From an uncultured Prevotella sp. (GTDB lineage Bacteria > Bacteroidota > Bacteroidia > Bacteroidales > Bacteroidaceae), in NCBI GenBank assembly GCA_905233165.1, contig CAJODL010000001.1:627927-691926 (forward strand): 64,000 nucleotides of DNA, in the 5' to 3' direction. The translations under genes were made by a program, and so were the position numbers. Below, piece by piece: positions 55,380 to 63,753 of the stretch (positions are counted from its first letter, which is position 1; each line of letters begins with the position of its first letter). Below the pieces are notes generated by a model. It did no database searches. It saw only the letters and a program-made list of their open reading frames with translations, and had not been told where the DNA came from.

Positions 55380-55479
55380 ACAGAATAACTCTTTTCCGAA
55401 ATATTGATAGGTTAATTATATGAGTTTCGCATTTCTCAACTGTTCAGAAGTGAGAGGTAAGTAGTGAGACTGCTTATCT

Positions 55480-56427
55480 TTACAGAGGATAATCCTCAAA
55501 AGCGTATAGAACTGTTGACAGATAGCGCTCACCTGTATCAGGCAGTAATACTACGATATTCTTGCCTTTGTTCTCAGGACGCTTAGCAATCTGAGATGCT
55601 GCATACAATGCTGCACCCGCAGATATGCCAACGAGTACACCTTCCTGTTGTGCTACCTCACGGCTGGTGCGGATGGCATCGTCGTTTTCTACGTCAAACA
55701 CTTCGTCGATGACGTTGTTGTCGTAGTTCTTTGGTACGAAACCAGCTCCGATACCCTGTATCTTATGAGGACCGCTAGGACCGCCATTGAGTACTGGTGA
55801 AGACTTTGGCTCTACAGCAATAACCTTCACGCCCGCCTTCTGCTCCTTGAGGAACTTTCCTGTACCAGAAACAGTGCCACCTGTACCGACACCAGCAACA
55901 AGGATGTCAACCTTTCCTTCTGTATCACGCCATATCTCAGGGCCTGTTGTGGCATAGTGATTTGCTGGATTTGCTGGGTTTTCAAACTGCTGCAGTATGA
56001 TGCTGCCAGGTATAGAGTCACGCAATGCTTCTGCCTCGCGGATAGCTCCAGGCATACCATCCTTACCTGATGTCAGGCGCACCTCTGCACCATAAGCCTT
56101 TACGAGGTTACGACGTTCCACACTCATCGTCTCAGGCATTGTGAGGATGAGGTGATAACCCTTTACGGCACTTACCAATGCCAGTCCGACACCTGTGTTG
56201 CCGCTGGTTGGCTCGATGATGGTAGCTCCTGGTTTGAGGATGCCCTTCTTTTCTGCATCTTCTATCATAGCGAGGGCAATTCTGTCCTTCACGCTACCTG
56301 CAGGGTTGAAAAACTCTACCTTCGCAATAAGGGGTGTCTCGATGCCCTTTTTGCTTGAGAAAGTACTTAACTCTACCAATGGGGTGTTACCAATAAGTTC
56401 CGTCAGTTTTTTTGCAATCTTAGCCAT
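55480..56427 (-). CDS. cysK: Cysteine synthase A
   Basis: 315 aa. PLP lysine in NPAGSVKDRIA, substrate loop PTSGNTGVGLA and phosphate loop GVGTGGTVSGTGKFL. It makes cysteine from O-acetylserine and sulfide. It lies 47 nt downstream of metY on the same strand, so co-transcription is likely. Confidence 0.95.
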   Translation of the reverse strand: MAKIAKKLTELIGNTPLVELSTFSSKKGIETPLIAKVEFFNPAGSVKDRIALAMIEDAEKKGILKPGATIIEPTSGNTGVGLALVSAVKGYHLILTMPETMSVERRNLVKAYGAEVRLTSGKDGMPGAIREAEALRDSIPGSIILQQFENPANPANHYATTGPEIWRDTEGKVDILVAGVGTGGTVSGTGKFLKEQKAGVKVIAVEPKSSPVLNGGPSGPHKIQGIGAGFVPKNYDNNVIDEVFDVENDDAIRTSREVAQQEGVLVGISAGAALYAASQIAKRPENKGKNIVVLLPDTGERYLSTVLYAFEDYPL

Positions 56428-56474
56428 AATTTTCTCCTTTCATTTTTTTATTTAATTTTCGTTTTCGTTTTCGT

Positions 56475-57764
56475 TTAAATTTTATCAAACGCCTGCTGCA
56501 GGTCTTCAAGGATGTCGTCGATGTGTTCTGTACCTATTGACAGGCGGATTGTTGATGGTGTTATGTGTTGTGCCTCCAGCTCCTCTGGTGATAGTTGTGA
56601 GTGGGTCGTTGTGTATGGATGTATCACAAGACTCTTCACGTCAGCAACATTTGCCAGGAGTGAGAAGATTTTCAGGGCGTCGATGAATTTCCAAGCCTCT
56701 TCCTGTCCGCCCTTTATCTCGAATGTGAAGATGCTACCGCCGCCATTAGGGAAATATTTCTTATACAGTTCGTGGTCGGGATGGCTGGCGAGGGCTGGAT
56801 GGTTTACGTGTGCCACTTTTGGATGCTTGCTCAGAAAGTCAACCACCTTCAGGGCATTCTCAACATGTCTTTCTACTCGCAGGCTTAATGTCTCGACACC
56901 TTGCAACAATATGAAGGCATTGAATGGTGATATCGTAGCACCTGTATCGCGAAGCAGGACGGCGCGGATTCTGGTTACGAAGGCAGCAGGTCCTACAGCA
57001 TCAGCAAAGACGATGCCATGATATGAGGGATCTGGCTGGGCGAGAGTAGGGAACTTCTCGCTGTTTGCCTTCCAGTCGAATTTTCCGCCATCAACGATGA
57101 CACCACCGAGACTCGTTCCGTGTCCGCCAAGGAACTTTGTGGCAGAGTGTACCACGATGTCTGCACCATGCTCTAAAGGACGGATAAGATAAGGTGTGCC
57201 AAAGGTGTTGTCAACGATGAGGGGCACATTGTGTTTGTGTGCTACGGCAGCCACCTTCTCAAAGTCTGTTACATCACTGTTCGGATTGCCGAATGTCTCG
57301 GCAAAGACAGCCTTTGTGTTAGGCTTTATGGCAGCCTCCAAAGCATTGAGGTCGTTGATGCGGACGATAGTGTTGCTGACACCCTGGTTAGCCAATGTGT
57401 GTGTAATAAGGTTATAGCTGCCGCCATACAGATTGTCAGCTGCCACGATGTGGTCACCAGCCTGCAGGATGTTCTGCAAAGCGTATGTGATAGCTGCTGC
57501 TCCTGATGCTACAGCAAGTCCTGCAACACCACCCTCAAGGGCTGCTACACGGTCCTCAAAAACACCTTGAGTAGAGTTTGTCAAACGTCCATAGATGTTT
57601 CCTGCATCTCTCAAGCCAAAGCGATCTGCTGCATGCTGGCTGTTGTGGAATACGTAACTGGTGGTCTGATAGATAGGCACAGCACGTGAATCGGTTGCTG
57701 GATCAGCCTGCTCTTGTCCCACATGAAGTTGTAAAGTTTCAAAACGATAATTTTTTGCGCTCAT
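56475..57764 (-). CDS. metY: O-acetylhomoserine sulfhydrylase
   Basis: 429 aa, the MetY length. PLP lysine in HSATKFLGGHGTSLGG, YGRLTNSTQGVFEDRVAALEGG near the start and DVKSLVIHPYTTTHSQL near the end are family signatures. It makes homocysteine from O-acetylhomoserine and sulfide. It is preceded by an unusual structured leader of about 235 nt. Confidence 0.94.
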   Translation of the reverse strand: MSAKNYRFETLQLHVGQEQADPATDSRAVPIYQTTSYVFHNSQHAADRFGLRDAGNIYGRLTNSTQGVFEDRVAALEGGVAGLAVASGAAAITYALQNILQAGDHIVAADNLYGGSYNLITHTLANQGVSNTIVRINDLNALEAAIKPNTKAVFAETFGNPNSDVTDFEKVAAVAHKHNVPLIVDNTFGTPYLIRPLEHGADIVVHSATKFLGGHGTSLGGVIVDGGKFDWKANSEKFPTLAQPDPSYHGIVFADAVGPAAFVTRIRAVLLRDTGATISPFNAFILLQGVETLSLRVERHVENALKVVDFLSKHPKVAHVNHPALASHPDHELYKKYFPNGGGSIFTFEIKGGQEEAWKFIDALKIFSLLANVADVKSLVIHPYTTTHSQLSPEELEAQHITPSTIRLSIGTEHIDDILEDLQQAFDKI

Positions 57765-57796
57765 AATTTTACTCCTTTCTTTTATTATTTATTAAT

Positions 57797-57824
57797 GTCA
57801 AAAGTCAAAAGTCAAAGGTCAAAG
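57797..57824. repeat. GTCAAAA/GTCAAAG heptamer repeat in the metY leader
   Basis: Two GTCAAAA then two GTCAAAG units, the complement class of the repeat inside livF. Confidence 0.8.
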
Positions 57825-57867
57825 GCCTTTCTTGTTTCTCGATTTCTGAGTGCAATGTTGCGATTAA

Positions 57868-58006
57868 GCGAAAGCAAAAGAAAGCTTGTTTTCATTTTGC
57901 TGAGCGAAAGCAACTTCGCATCCAGAACGAATCTCTGTTTAAGAGATAGCATCTTAAACGTTTTGTTTTAGATGCTTATCGAGTTTTTAATCTCGATTTC
58001 TGGATG
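57868..58006 (-). ncRNA. Structured metY leader, candidate regulatory RNA
   Basis: On the minus strand a 10-bp perfect stem, GCATCCAGAA (57997-58006) with TTCTGGATGC (57918-57927), encloses three hairpins: ATCGAG/CTCGAT, AGCATCT/AGATGCT (plus AAAC/GTTT) and ATCTCT/AGAGAT with a TAAAC loop. The result is a four-way junction at the very 5' end of the predicted transcript. Downstream are GCGAA/TTCGC and AGCAAAA/TTTTGCT hairpins that could serve as an expression platform. The known SAM-I core is absent. A metabolite or T-box-like control of sulfur amino acid synthesis is inference. The 379-bp gap 57765-58143 otherwise holds the two divergent promoters. Confidence 0.55.
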
Positions 58007-58038
58007 CAAAGGTACGCACTTTAGAAATTTCTACCAAA
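58007..58038 (-). promoter_or_regulatory. Promoter of metY
   Basis: Minus-strand TTTG (58035-58038), 20 nt, TACCTTTG (58007-58014). The start of transcription falls in or next to the first strand of the closing stem of the leader structure. Confidence 0.75.
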
Positions 58039-58042
58039 TTTC

Positions 58043-58073
58043 TTGTGTAATTCGGAATAAATTGCTAATTTTG
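58043..58073 (+). promoter_or_regulatory. Promoter of the broken lrp gene
   Basis: TTG (58043-58045), 20 nt, TAATTTTG (58066-58073), with a leader of about 65 nt before the ATG at 58144. It overlaps nothing but faces away from the metY promoter 5 bp away. Confidence 0.65.
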
Positions 58074-58143
58074 CAGCGCAGAGAGAAAATATCTCCGATT
58101 GGGCCGTTTGTAAAGCCCCTTAACAGAATAAAATTCTATAACT

Positions 58144-58577
58144 ATGGCAGAAGTACTCGACGAAACCGACTTGCAGATACTAAAAATACTGCAGAAAAAT
58201 GCAAAATTAACCACAAAAGAGCTTGCAGATGCAGTTCATTTGACCCCGACACCGGTTTTTGAACGTCAAAAACGTCTTGAGCGACAAGGGTATATAAAAA
58301 GATACTCGGCAGTACTCGATCCCGATAAGCTGGGACAGAGCCTGTAAACCACGAGATTGCAGATGCCTTCACCTATCGCATACAGGCAATTCCAGAGGTG
58401 ATAGAGTGTTACAACACCAGTGGTGCCTATGATTATCTTTTAAAGGTACGCGCACGCGATATGAAGCAATATCAGGAATTCGTACTCACCAAACTCGGCG
58501 ACATCGAAGACCTTGGCTCCATAGAAAGCACCTTCGTCATGAGCGAGGTAAAGCAAACCTACGGAATTAATCTTTGA
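58144..58577 (+). pseudogene. lrp: Lrp/AsnC regulator, disrupted by deletion and frameshift
   Basis: The N-terminal half is a normal Lrp winged helix (DETDLQILKILQKNAKLTTKELADAVHLTPTPVFERQKRLE) up to DPDKLGQSL, where TAA follows. The rest of the protein continues in another frame as NHEIADAFTYRIQAIPEVIECYNTSGAYDYLLKVRARD to TYGINL and a stop at 58577. About a dozen residues that normally join both parts are missing. The DNA-binding half might still be made alone (67 aa) but could not oligomerise or sense amino acids. Its place opposite metY suggests that it once controlled amino acid genes. Confidence 0.85.
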
Positions 58578-58585
58578 CTGTAAAA

Positions 58586-58786
58586 ATGGATTATCTTCCC
58601 AAAGACCCTGCCATACTTGTCTCAAGCGTGAATATGCTGCTAAGAGATGAGGAATTCGATACGTTAGAATCATTATGCTATGCCTTCAACCGAGAGCCTC
58701 AAGAGGTGAAAGACTATCTTTGGGGAAACGGTTTCGTTTGGAGTGAAAAGCAGAAACAATTCCGTCCCATTGGCTACGACGCATGA
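58586..58786 (+). CDS. DUF4250-type small protein
   Basis: 66 aa from the ATG at 58586 (MDYLPKDPAIL); the track start is an upstream TTG. LPKDPAILVSSVNMLLRDEEFDTLESLC is the DUF4250 pattern, small proteins of unknown function common in gut Bacteroidetes and Firmicutes. Its stop overlaps the next start (ATGA), so the two are translationally coupled. Confidence 0.8.
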   Translation: MDYLPKDPAILVSSVNMLLRDEEFDTLESLCYAFNREPQEVKDYLWGNGFVWSEKQKQFRPIGYDA

Positions 58787-59031
58787 TACCCCGAGACAGC
58801 ATAGAAACGGCGTACAGCTTTCTGCATCAGAAACGGAATGTATATATCCATTCTTCCATCGACTGGCAACGCGATGACATAGAGTATGCCATCGCCTCCT
58901 ATGTTGACGATATGAATGAAGAACTGCTATGTGAGATTTCTGGTGGCAATCTTGATTTCCTCAAAGACCACAGCCACTTCGAGGAAGATATTTCAAAGGC
59001 TGTAGAACTATTGGAGAAGATGCTGGAGTAA
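58783..59031 (+). CDS. Small acidic protein, unknown
   Basis: 82 aa, rich in Asp and Glu, predicted mostly helical (IDWQRDDIEYAIASYVDDMN). It starts in the ATGA overlap with the DUF4250 gene. I recognise no family. Confidence 0.65.
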   Translation: MIPRDSIETAYSFLHQKRNVYIHSSIDWQRDDIEYAIASYVDDMNEELLCEISGGNLDFLKDHSHFEEDISKAVELLEKMLE

Positions 59032-59181
59032 GATTCGGCATCTTTTTTGTTTCCCCCAAATTTCCCAAAAATAAGCCAAAATATGTATAGTTCTACAAAA
59101 TAGAACAAAAATTTGCGTGTTTAGGACCATAAAAATGTTAATGTGAGTAAAAAACAGCTCCTTAAAAGTTAAAAAACGTTA

Positions 59182-59191
59182 CCCCCCCCCC
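59182..59191. repeat. Poly-C tract of about ten
   Basis: A run of about ten C in the 332-bp spacer 59032-59363, about 45 bp upstream of the -7 box of the next gene. Homopolymer G/C runs of this size are slippage-prone. The rest of the spacer is AT-rich, with a promoter and no gene. Confidence 0.75.
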
Positions 59192-59232
59192 TGTTCCTTA
59201 AATAAAGTTAAGGATATTTGCATTTTTTGTCA

Positions 59233-59240
59233 TATATTTG
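59233..59240 (+). promoter_or_regulatory. -7 box of the TolB-like gene
   Basis: TATATTTG followed by CAAAA; the -33 element is unclear. It implies a leader of about 115 nt. Confidence 0.5.
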
Positions 59241-59363
59241 CAAAAACTTTTGAATGAAGATAGAAACTTTTATAATACCCGAAGCTGGAAGCTAATTGAA
59301 AATAAAGTAAAACCTATTTGTTCACATTATTTTGAAATTTAAAAATAAATAATAAAAATAAAT

Positions 59364-60332
59364 ATGAAGAAGAATATTATATTTTGTTCTTTGCTAATAA
59401 GTATGAATGCAGTTGCACAGGGTGTGGATTATTCTGTGCCATCTGTGCCAGAAGAGAAAGGCTTAAATCTGGTAAAGGTTACTACGGACAACGATGGTGT
59501 TTGTATGCCCAAGGTGAGGCGTTCTTCAACAAGTTTGAACTGGATGACAAATAAAATAGTTTCTGTTTCTCCAGATGGGCAGAGAATAGCTTTCTTATGT
59601 TATCGTAATGAGGCTTCTAATATTTTCTATAAGAGCCTTGATAAGTCAAGCGGAACAGTACAGAGAACGAATCGTCGAGGAATTGTTGATTTTTCTTTTT
59701 CTCCTGATGGAAAAACTATATGCTTTGCTGAAACACAAGGTAAGACAACTCAGATTTATTTGACTGATGCTACAAATGGGTATGTATGTCGACAAGTAAC
59801 AACAGGTGCAAATGACTACTCACCAATATATAATCCAGCTATGAGTGAGATAATATTCTCTCGTGGGGAGAATACAGGATTTAATATTTGGAGTTACAAC
59901 ACAAAAGAGAAATATCTGTCTTCTCATGCAGCAGGAATCAATCCTTATCCTTTAAAAGATGGTGGTTCATATCTTTGTGCAAGAGAAAATGCGGATAGGC
60001 GTTACGAGATATGGCGAGTTAATCCATCGCAAGGAGTTGAAGAATGTATATTAACAGATAGAAATAAAAGTTTTACAGCTCCGACTTTGTCGCCTGATGG
60101 CAAGTGGATACTTCTTGTAGGAGAGAGCGCTTTGCAAAATGGAAACTCTCAATACCGCAATACAGATATATATGTGTGCTCACCAGATGGTTCTGATTTA
60201 AGGCAGTTGACATATCATGCGGCTGATGATTTAAGTCCCGCATGGAGTGCAGATGGTAAGTACATATATTTTATTTCGCAGAGGGGTTCTGCAACGAGGG
60301 TGGCAAATATTTGGCGTATGGATTTTGAATAA
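59364..60332 (+). CDS. Exported TolB-like beta-propeller protein
   Basis: 322 aa with a signal peptide cut after NAVAQ (residue 19). At least four PD40/TolB-type blades are seen: SVSPDGQRIAF, FSFSPDGKTICF, TLSPDGKWILLV and AWSADGKYIYFIS. These propellers mediate protein contacts in the periplasm. It is followed 44 nt later by an outer-membrane barrel gene on the same strand. Confidence 0.85.
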   Translation: MKKNIIFCSLLISMNAVAQGVDYSVPSVPEEKGLNLVKVTTDNDGVCMPKVRRSSTSLNWMTNKIVSVSPDGQRIAFLCYRNEASNIFYKSLDKSSGTVQRTNRRGIVDFSFSPDGKTICFAETQGKTTQIYLTDATNGYVCRQVTTGANDYSPIYNPAMSEIIFSRGENTGFNIWSYNTKEKYLSSHAAGINPYPLKDGGSYLCARENADRRYEIWRVNPSQGVEECILTDRNKSFTAPTLSPDGKWILLVGESALQNGNSQYRNTDIYVCSPDGSDLRQLTYHAADDLSPAWSADGKYIYFISQRGSATRVANIWRMDFE

Positions 60333-60376
60333 CAAACGAGATTATTCTCAATATTATTAATTTAACAAAAAAAACT

Positions 60377-61204
60377 ATGAAAAAATTTATCATTGCAGCT
60401 TTAATGCTGACAGCAAGTAGCGCAACATTCGCTCAGTTTACAAATGGTGGTTCTAAAGGAGCCGCAGGAGATAACTCTGACTATAACAAGGTAAGTGCAT
60501 CTTTTACTTTGGGAAGTTTTAGTGAAAAAATTTATGGGTCGTCTGGTGATGGTACAGGATTATATGGATTCAGTGTGGGCTATTCCCATGGGTTTAATCT
60601 AAGTCAAAGTCTTCCCATGTTCCTTGAGGTAGGTGGCGAATTTAATTTCCATTCAGGCTCTTCAAAAAATTACATGGGTCCAGGTCTTTTTAGCAAGTAT
60701 TTGGATCCTGAATATCTAGAATCTTATATGGAAAGACATGGAGATGATTGGATGGAAGATATTACAGATAAATTTTCAGGTGAAGTTGAAGATTTTTACG
60801 AGGATCTTGATAGAGGTGAAACCACTCTCACGTTTATGAATATTGCAGTTCCTGTAAACTTCTTGTATCGTTTTGATGTTTCTGAAAAATTCTCAATAGC
60901 TCCATATGCTGGTTTGAATCTTAAGTTAAATATTGTCGGAAAGGCAAAGGCAAAAGGCGCAACAGAATCGTCAAGTTTCTTTAAAAAGGATGATTTTAAA
61001 AAAGCAGGTTTAGATGAAGATTTTGCTGCTAATCGTTTCCAGCTTGGCATGAATCTTGGTGTAAATTGTATAATTAACAAAAAGTTCAGCGCAGGCTATC
61101 GATTCCAGCCTGATTTTATCAGTTATCAATCATATAATAAGAATGGTATAGATTATTCTACAAAGATAACAAACCATTACTTCACCTTTGGCTATATCTT
61201 TTAA
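60377..61204 (+). CDS. Outer-membrane beta-barrel protein
   Basis: 275 aa with a signal peptide ending ATFAQ (residue 20). Alternating amphipathic strands end in TNHYFTFGYIF with the C-terminal Phe that the BAM machine recognises. The family is of the OMP beta-barrel (porin-like) kind, with an acidic extracellular loop (about 110-160). Substrate unknown. A hairpin terminator follows. Confidence 0.85.
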   Translation: MKKFIIAALMLTASSATFAQFTNGGSKGAAGDNSDYNKVSASFTLGSFSEKIYGSSGDGTGLYGFSVGYSHGFNLSQSLPMFLEVGGEFNFHSGSSKNYMGPGLFSKYLDPEYLESYMERHGDDWMEDITDKFSGEVEDFYEDLDRGETTLTFMNIAVPVNFLYRFDVSEKFSIAPYAGLNLKLNIVGKAKAKGATESSSFFKKDDFKKAGLDEDFAANRFQLGMNLGVNCIINKKFSAGYRFQPDFISYQSYNKNGIDYSTKITNHYFTFGYIF

Positions 61205-61262
61205 ATAATAATAGTACCCCGTGAGGGCGAAATCTTCTTTTTAAATTCAATTAGTAATCTTT

Positions 61263-61291
61263 CATCCTGCTGAATATCCTTTGGCAGGATG
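61263..61291 (+). terminator. Terminator after the barrel gene
   Basis: CATCCTGC pairs with GCAGGATG over 8 bp with a 13-base loop, 58 bp after the stop codon, and is followed by an A/T-rich tract. Confidence 0.6.
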
Positions 61292-61343
61292 ATTGATAAA
61301 AAAGAAAGTTTTCTAGATATTACAATTATAAAATGAGAAAATT

Positions 61344-61760
61344 ATGAAAAGAAAATTTTTTTGGAGCATGTTGACTATTTTGATGGTCACTTTGCTGTGT
61401 GTTGGTTTTACTTCTTGTGGAGATGATGATGATGATGATGCAAAAGCAAAAGTCGTTGGAACTTGGAAAGGGCGTGATGGAAATACTACTGTTACCATGA
61501 CATTTAATTCTGGAGGTGATGGCATGTATATTGAAAGTTATAATGATAGTTATTCTGGTGGAAGAGAAAGTGTAAGTACTTCTTTTACCTATTCGATGGT
61601 TGACGCTAAAAGGGGCATAGCTAGTATTAAAGTCCCTGATAAATGGTATAGCGGAAGTAGCACATGGACTTTCTATTTTATAATATCTGACAATACGATG
61701 TCTGTTTACGACGATGATTTCGGTGATGATTTAGAATTTGTTTTGACTAAGCAGAAGTGA
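61344..61760 (+). CDS. Small lipocalin-like lipoprotein
   Basis: 138 aa. The lipobox (GFTSC, Cys near residue 25) is followed by a run of acidic residues (GDDDDDDAK), a surface-export-like signal of Bacteroidetes lipoproteins, though usually with K/S first. The domain starts VVGTWKGRDG as lipocalin-like proteins do and continues as beta strands to LEFVLTKQK. Coupled to the next gene through GTGA. Confidence 0.75.
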   Translation: MKRKFFWSMLTILMVTLLCVGFTSCGDDDDDDAKAKVVGTWKGRDGNTTVTMTFNSGGDGMYIESYNDSYSGGRESVSTSFTYSMVDAKRGIASIKVPDKWYSGSSTWTFYFIISDNTMSVYDDDFGDDLEFVLTKQK

Positions 61761-63466
61761 GGTTTATTCCGTTATTTCTAATATGTTTAGTAGCCTGCTT
61801 GTTGTGCATAGACACAACAGGCAGGTTTACGTTTCATTGTTTAATCTCACCATTGCTAACGGCGTTCTTTATTAGTTGGCCTACAAAATTTCTACCTCAT
61901 AGGATAAGAGAGAGCGTTCAGTTTATTATTGGAGAATTGTTCATTTTAATTTGTTTAGTAGATTGCTATTGCCAAGAGATTCTTTTCACACCGATTACCC
62001 CCCAGATTCTCTCCAATGTATTTTTAAGCAATTTGAGGGAAATAAATGAATTCTGTTCAACTTTTATAGGTTTCTATGTGCTTTCTTATTGGCGAATCTC
62101 TGCACTACTACTCCTCTGCTTGATTTTACCTATTGGCCTATTACGCAATCATGGGATTCCTGAACTATGCTATTTCGGAGGTAAATCCTCAGGGCGTAAG
62201 TCCCTAATATTGTTATTGATGTTTTGTATAGCATGCGAAATTCAACCTTCATACAGGTTCGTACAGTTGTTTTACCAGCATCGTGACTTACAGAATATGG
62301 AAGGCCTGATTTTTCGCCACTATCACGAAGAGATTCCAACACCTCTGCATCGTTTTGTATTTGCTTGCTATTCATTAAAGCAATCGAGCTATGTGCTTGA
62401 TAAGATCAAAGCTTCAACTTTCTCCGTTCAGATAGACAGTTGTTCATATCAATCACCACATATTGTGTTAGTGATAGGAGAAAGTTACAACAAACACCAC
62501 TCTACTCTCTATGGTTATCAGCTACCAACTACGCCATTACAGCAAAAACGTAATGATAATGATGAATTGTTCGTTTTTGACAATGTCGTGTCACCATGGA
62601 ATATCACTAGTAACGTTTTTCTTGATATCTTTTCTGTGTGGGAATATGGAATGACAACAGTAATAGACGAAATGCCATTGTTTCCTATCTTGTTTCGTAG
62701 AGCTGGTTACTCGGTAAATTTCTTCTCCAATCAATATTTGCTGAATGGTTTTCGTAAAGGAACTACTAATCAAGCAGGGCATTTCTTTCTTGCTGACAGT
62801 GAGATGAGTGATTCGCTCTTTACATATCGAAATAGGAGGTCAAGTAAGTTTGATCTTGGGTTGGTAGAACAAGTTAAACATTTCAAGGACGAACATCAGT
62901 TGGATAGTTATACATTAGACATTATTCATCTCATTGGACAGCACTTCGAATATTCTCTGCGTTACCCTCAAACGGTTAGAGCATTCAGTATGGAGAATTA
63001 TGCAGATAAAAACATTGATGATGATGCTAAGGAAATAATTATGCAATATGATAATGCCACGCATTATAATGATATTGTGCTTGACAGCATTCTTGCAATG
63101 TATGATTACGAAGAGGCTATTGTCATTTATGTTGCAGACCATGGTGAAGAAGTTTATGATGAATTGCCTGTTCATGGGCGGTTATTTCAAGAACCTACAA
63201 AATTCCAAGCAAAAAATGAATTTGAGGTTCCTATGTGGATATGGTGCTCGAGAAGTTATCAAGAAAAGCATCCCGATTTAGTTGCGGCGATTCGTTCTTC
63301 AACCTCAAAAGAATTCCTAACCGATGGATTGTCTCAAGTTCTGTTGTACCTCGCAGGGATCAAGTGCAAATGGAGCAACGAAAATAGAAACATTCTAAGT
63401 TCTCGTTATCAGTCAAAACAAAGGATAATCGGTGGTAGCGTGGATTATGATAATCTTATGAAATAA
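61757..63466 (+). CDS. Phosphoethanolamine-transferase-like membrane enzyme
   Basis: 569 aa starting at a GTG that overlaps the previous stop (GTGA); the next ATG is out of frame. Four or five helices (1-170) are followed by a sulfatase-fold domain. The metal and catalytic motifs are IGESYNKHHSTLYGY near 240, SPWNITSN near 283 (Thr nucleophile) and YVADHGEEVYDE near 460. This fits the EptA/Mcr-type alkaline-phosphatase superfamily, which adds phosphoethanolamine to lipid A or surface glycans. The acceptor is unknown. Confidence 0.88.
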   Translation: MRFIPLFLICLVACLLCIDTTGRFTFHCLISPLLTAFFISWPTKFLPHRIRESVQFIIGELFILICLVDCYCQEILFTPITPQILSNVFLSNLREINEFCSTFIGFYVLSYWRISALLLLCLILPIGLLRNHGIPELCYFGGKSSGRKSLILLLMFCIACEIQPSYRFVQLFYQHRDLQNMEGLIFRHYHEEIPTPLHRFVFACYSLKQSSYVLDKIKASTFSVQIDSCSYQSPHIVLVIGESYNKHHSTLYGYQLPTTPLQQKRNDNDELFVFDNVVSPWNITSNVFLDIFSVWEYGMTTVIDEMPLFPILFRRAGYSVNFFSNQYLLNGFRKGTTNQAGHFFLADSEMSDSLFTYRNRRSSKFDLGLVEQVKHFKDEHQLDSYTLDIIHLIGQHFEYSLRYPQTVRAFSMENYADKNIDDDAKEIIMQYDNATHYNDIVLDSILAMYDYEEAIVIYVADHGEEVYDELPVHGRLFQEPTKFQAKNEFEVPMWIWCSRSYQEKHPDLVAAIRSSTSKEFLTDGLSQVLLYLAGIKCKWSNENRNILSSRYQSKQRIIGGSVDYDNLMK

Positions 63467-63753
63467 AAGTGCCGGAACCTGCACTGATATCCGACAATTA
63501 TTCTTAACTGTAGGTGTATATGTTTTAGTACACATGTAGAGCTTTTCCTTGTGCTCATACTCAATTCATAACAATAACGAGTTGCATGCAGTTTGTTATT
63601 CTTTCTTTGCTAACCAAACTTTGTGCGAGCCGGTATATTTTTATTTTCAAACCTTGCACCTTTTTATATATCAAACTCTGCAACTTGAATTGCGAACTTT
63701 GCAATTGAACCTCGCTGCAGGGTATGAGAAATATCCAATACCCCGAATAATCA

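Noticed and set aside
57918-58006. tRNA or SAM-I riboswitch reading of the metY leader
   Set aside because: The cloverleaf-like shape lacks T-loop, anticodon geometry and CCA end, and none of the SAM-I core sequence is present.
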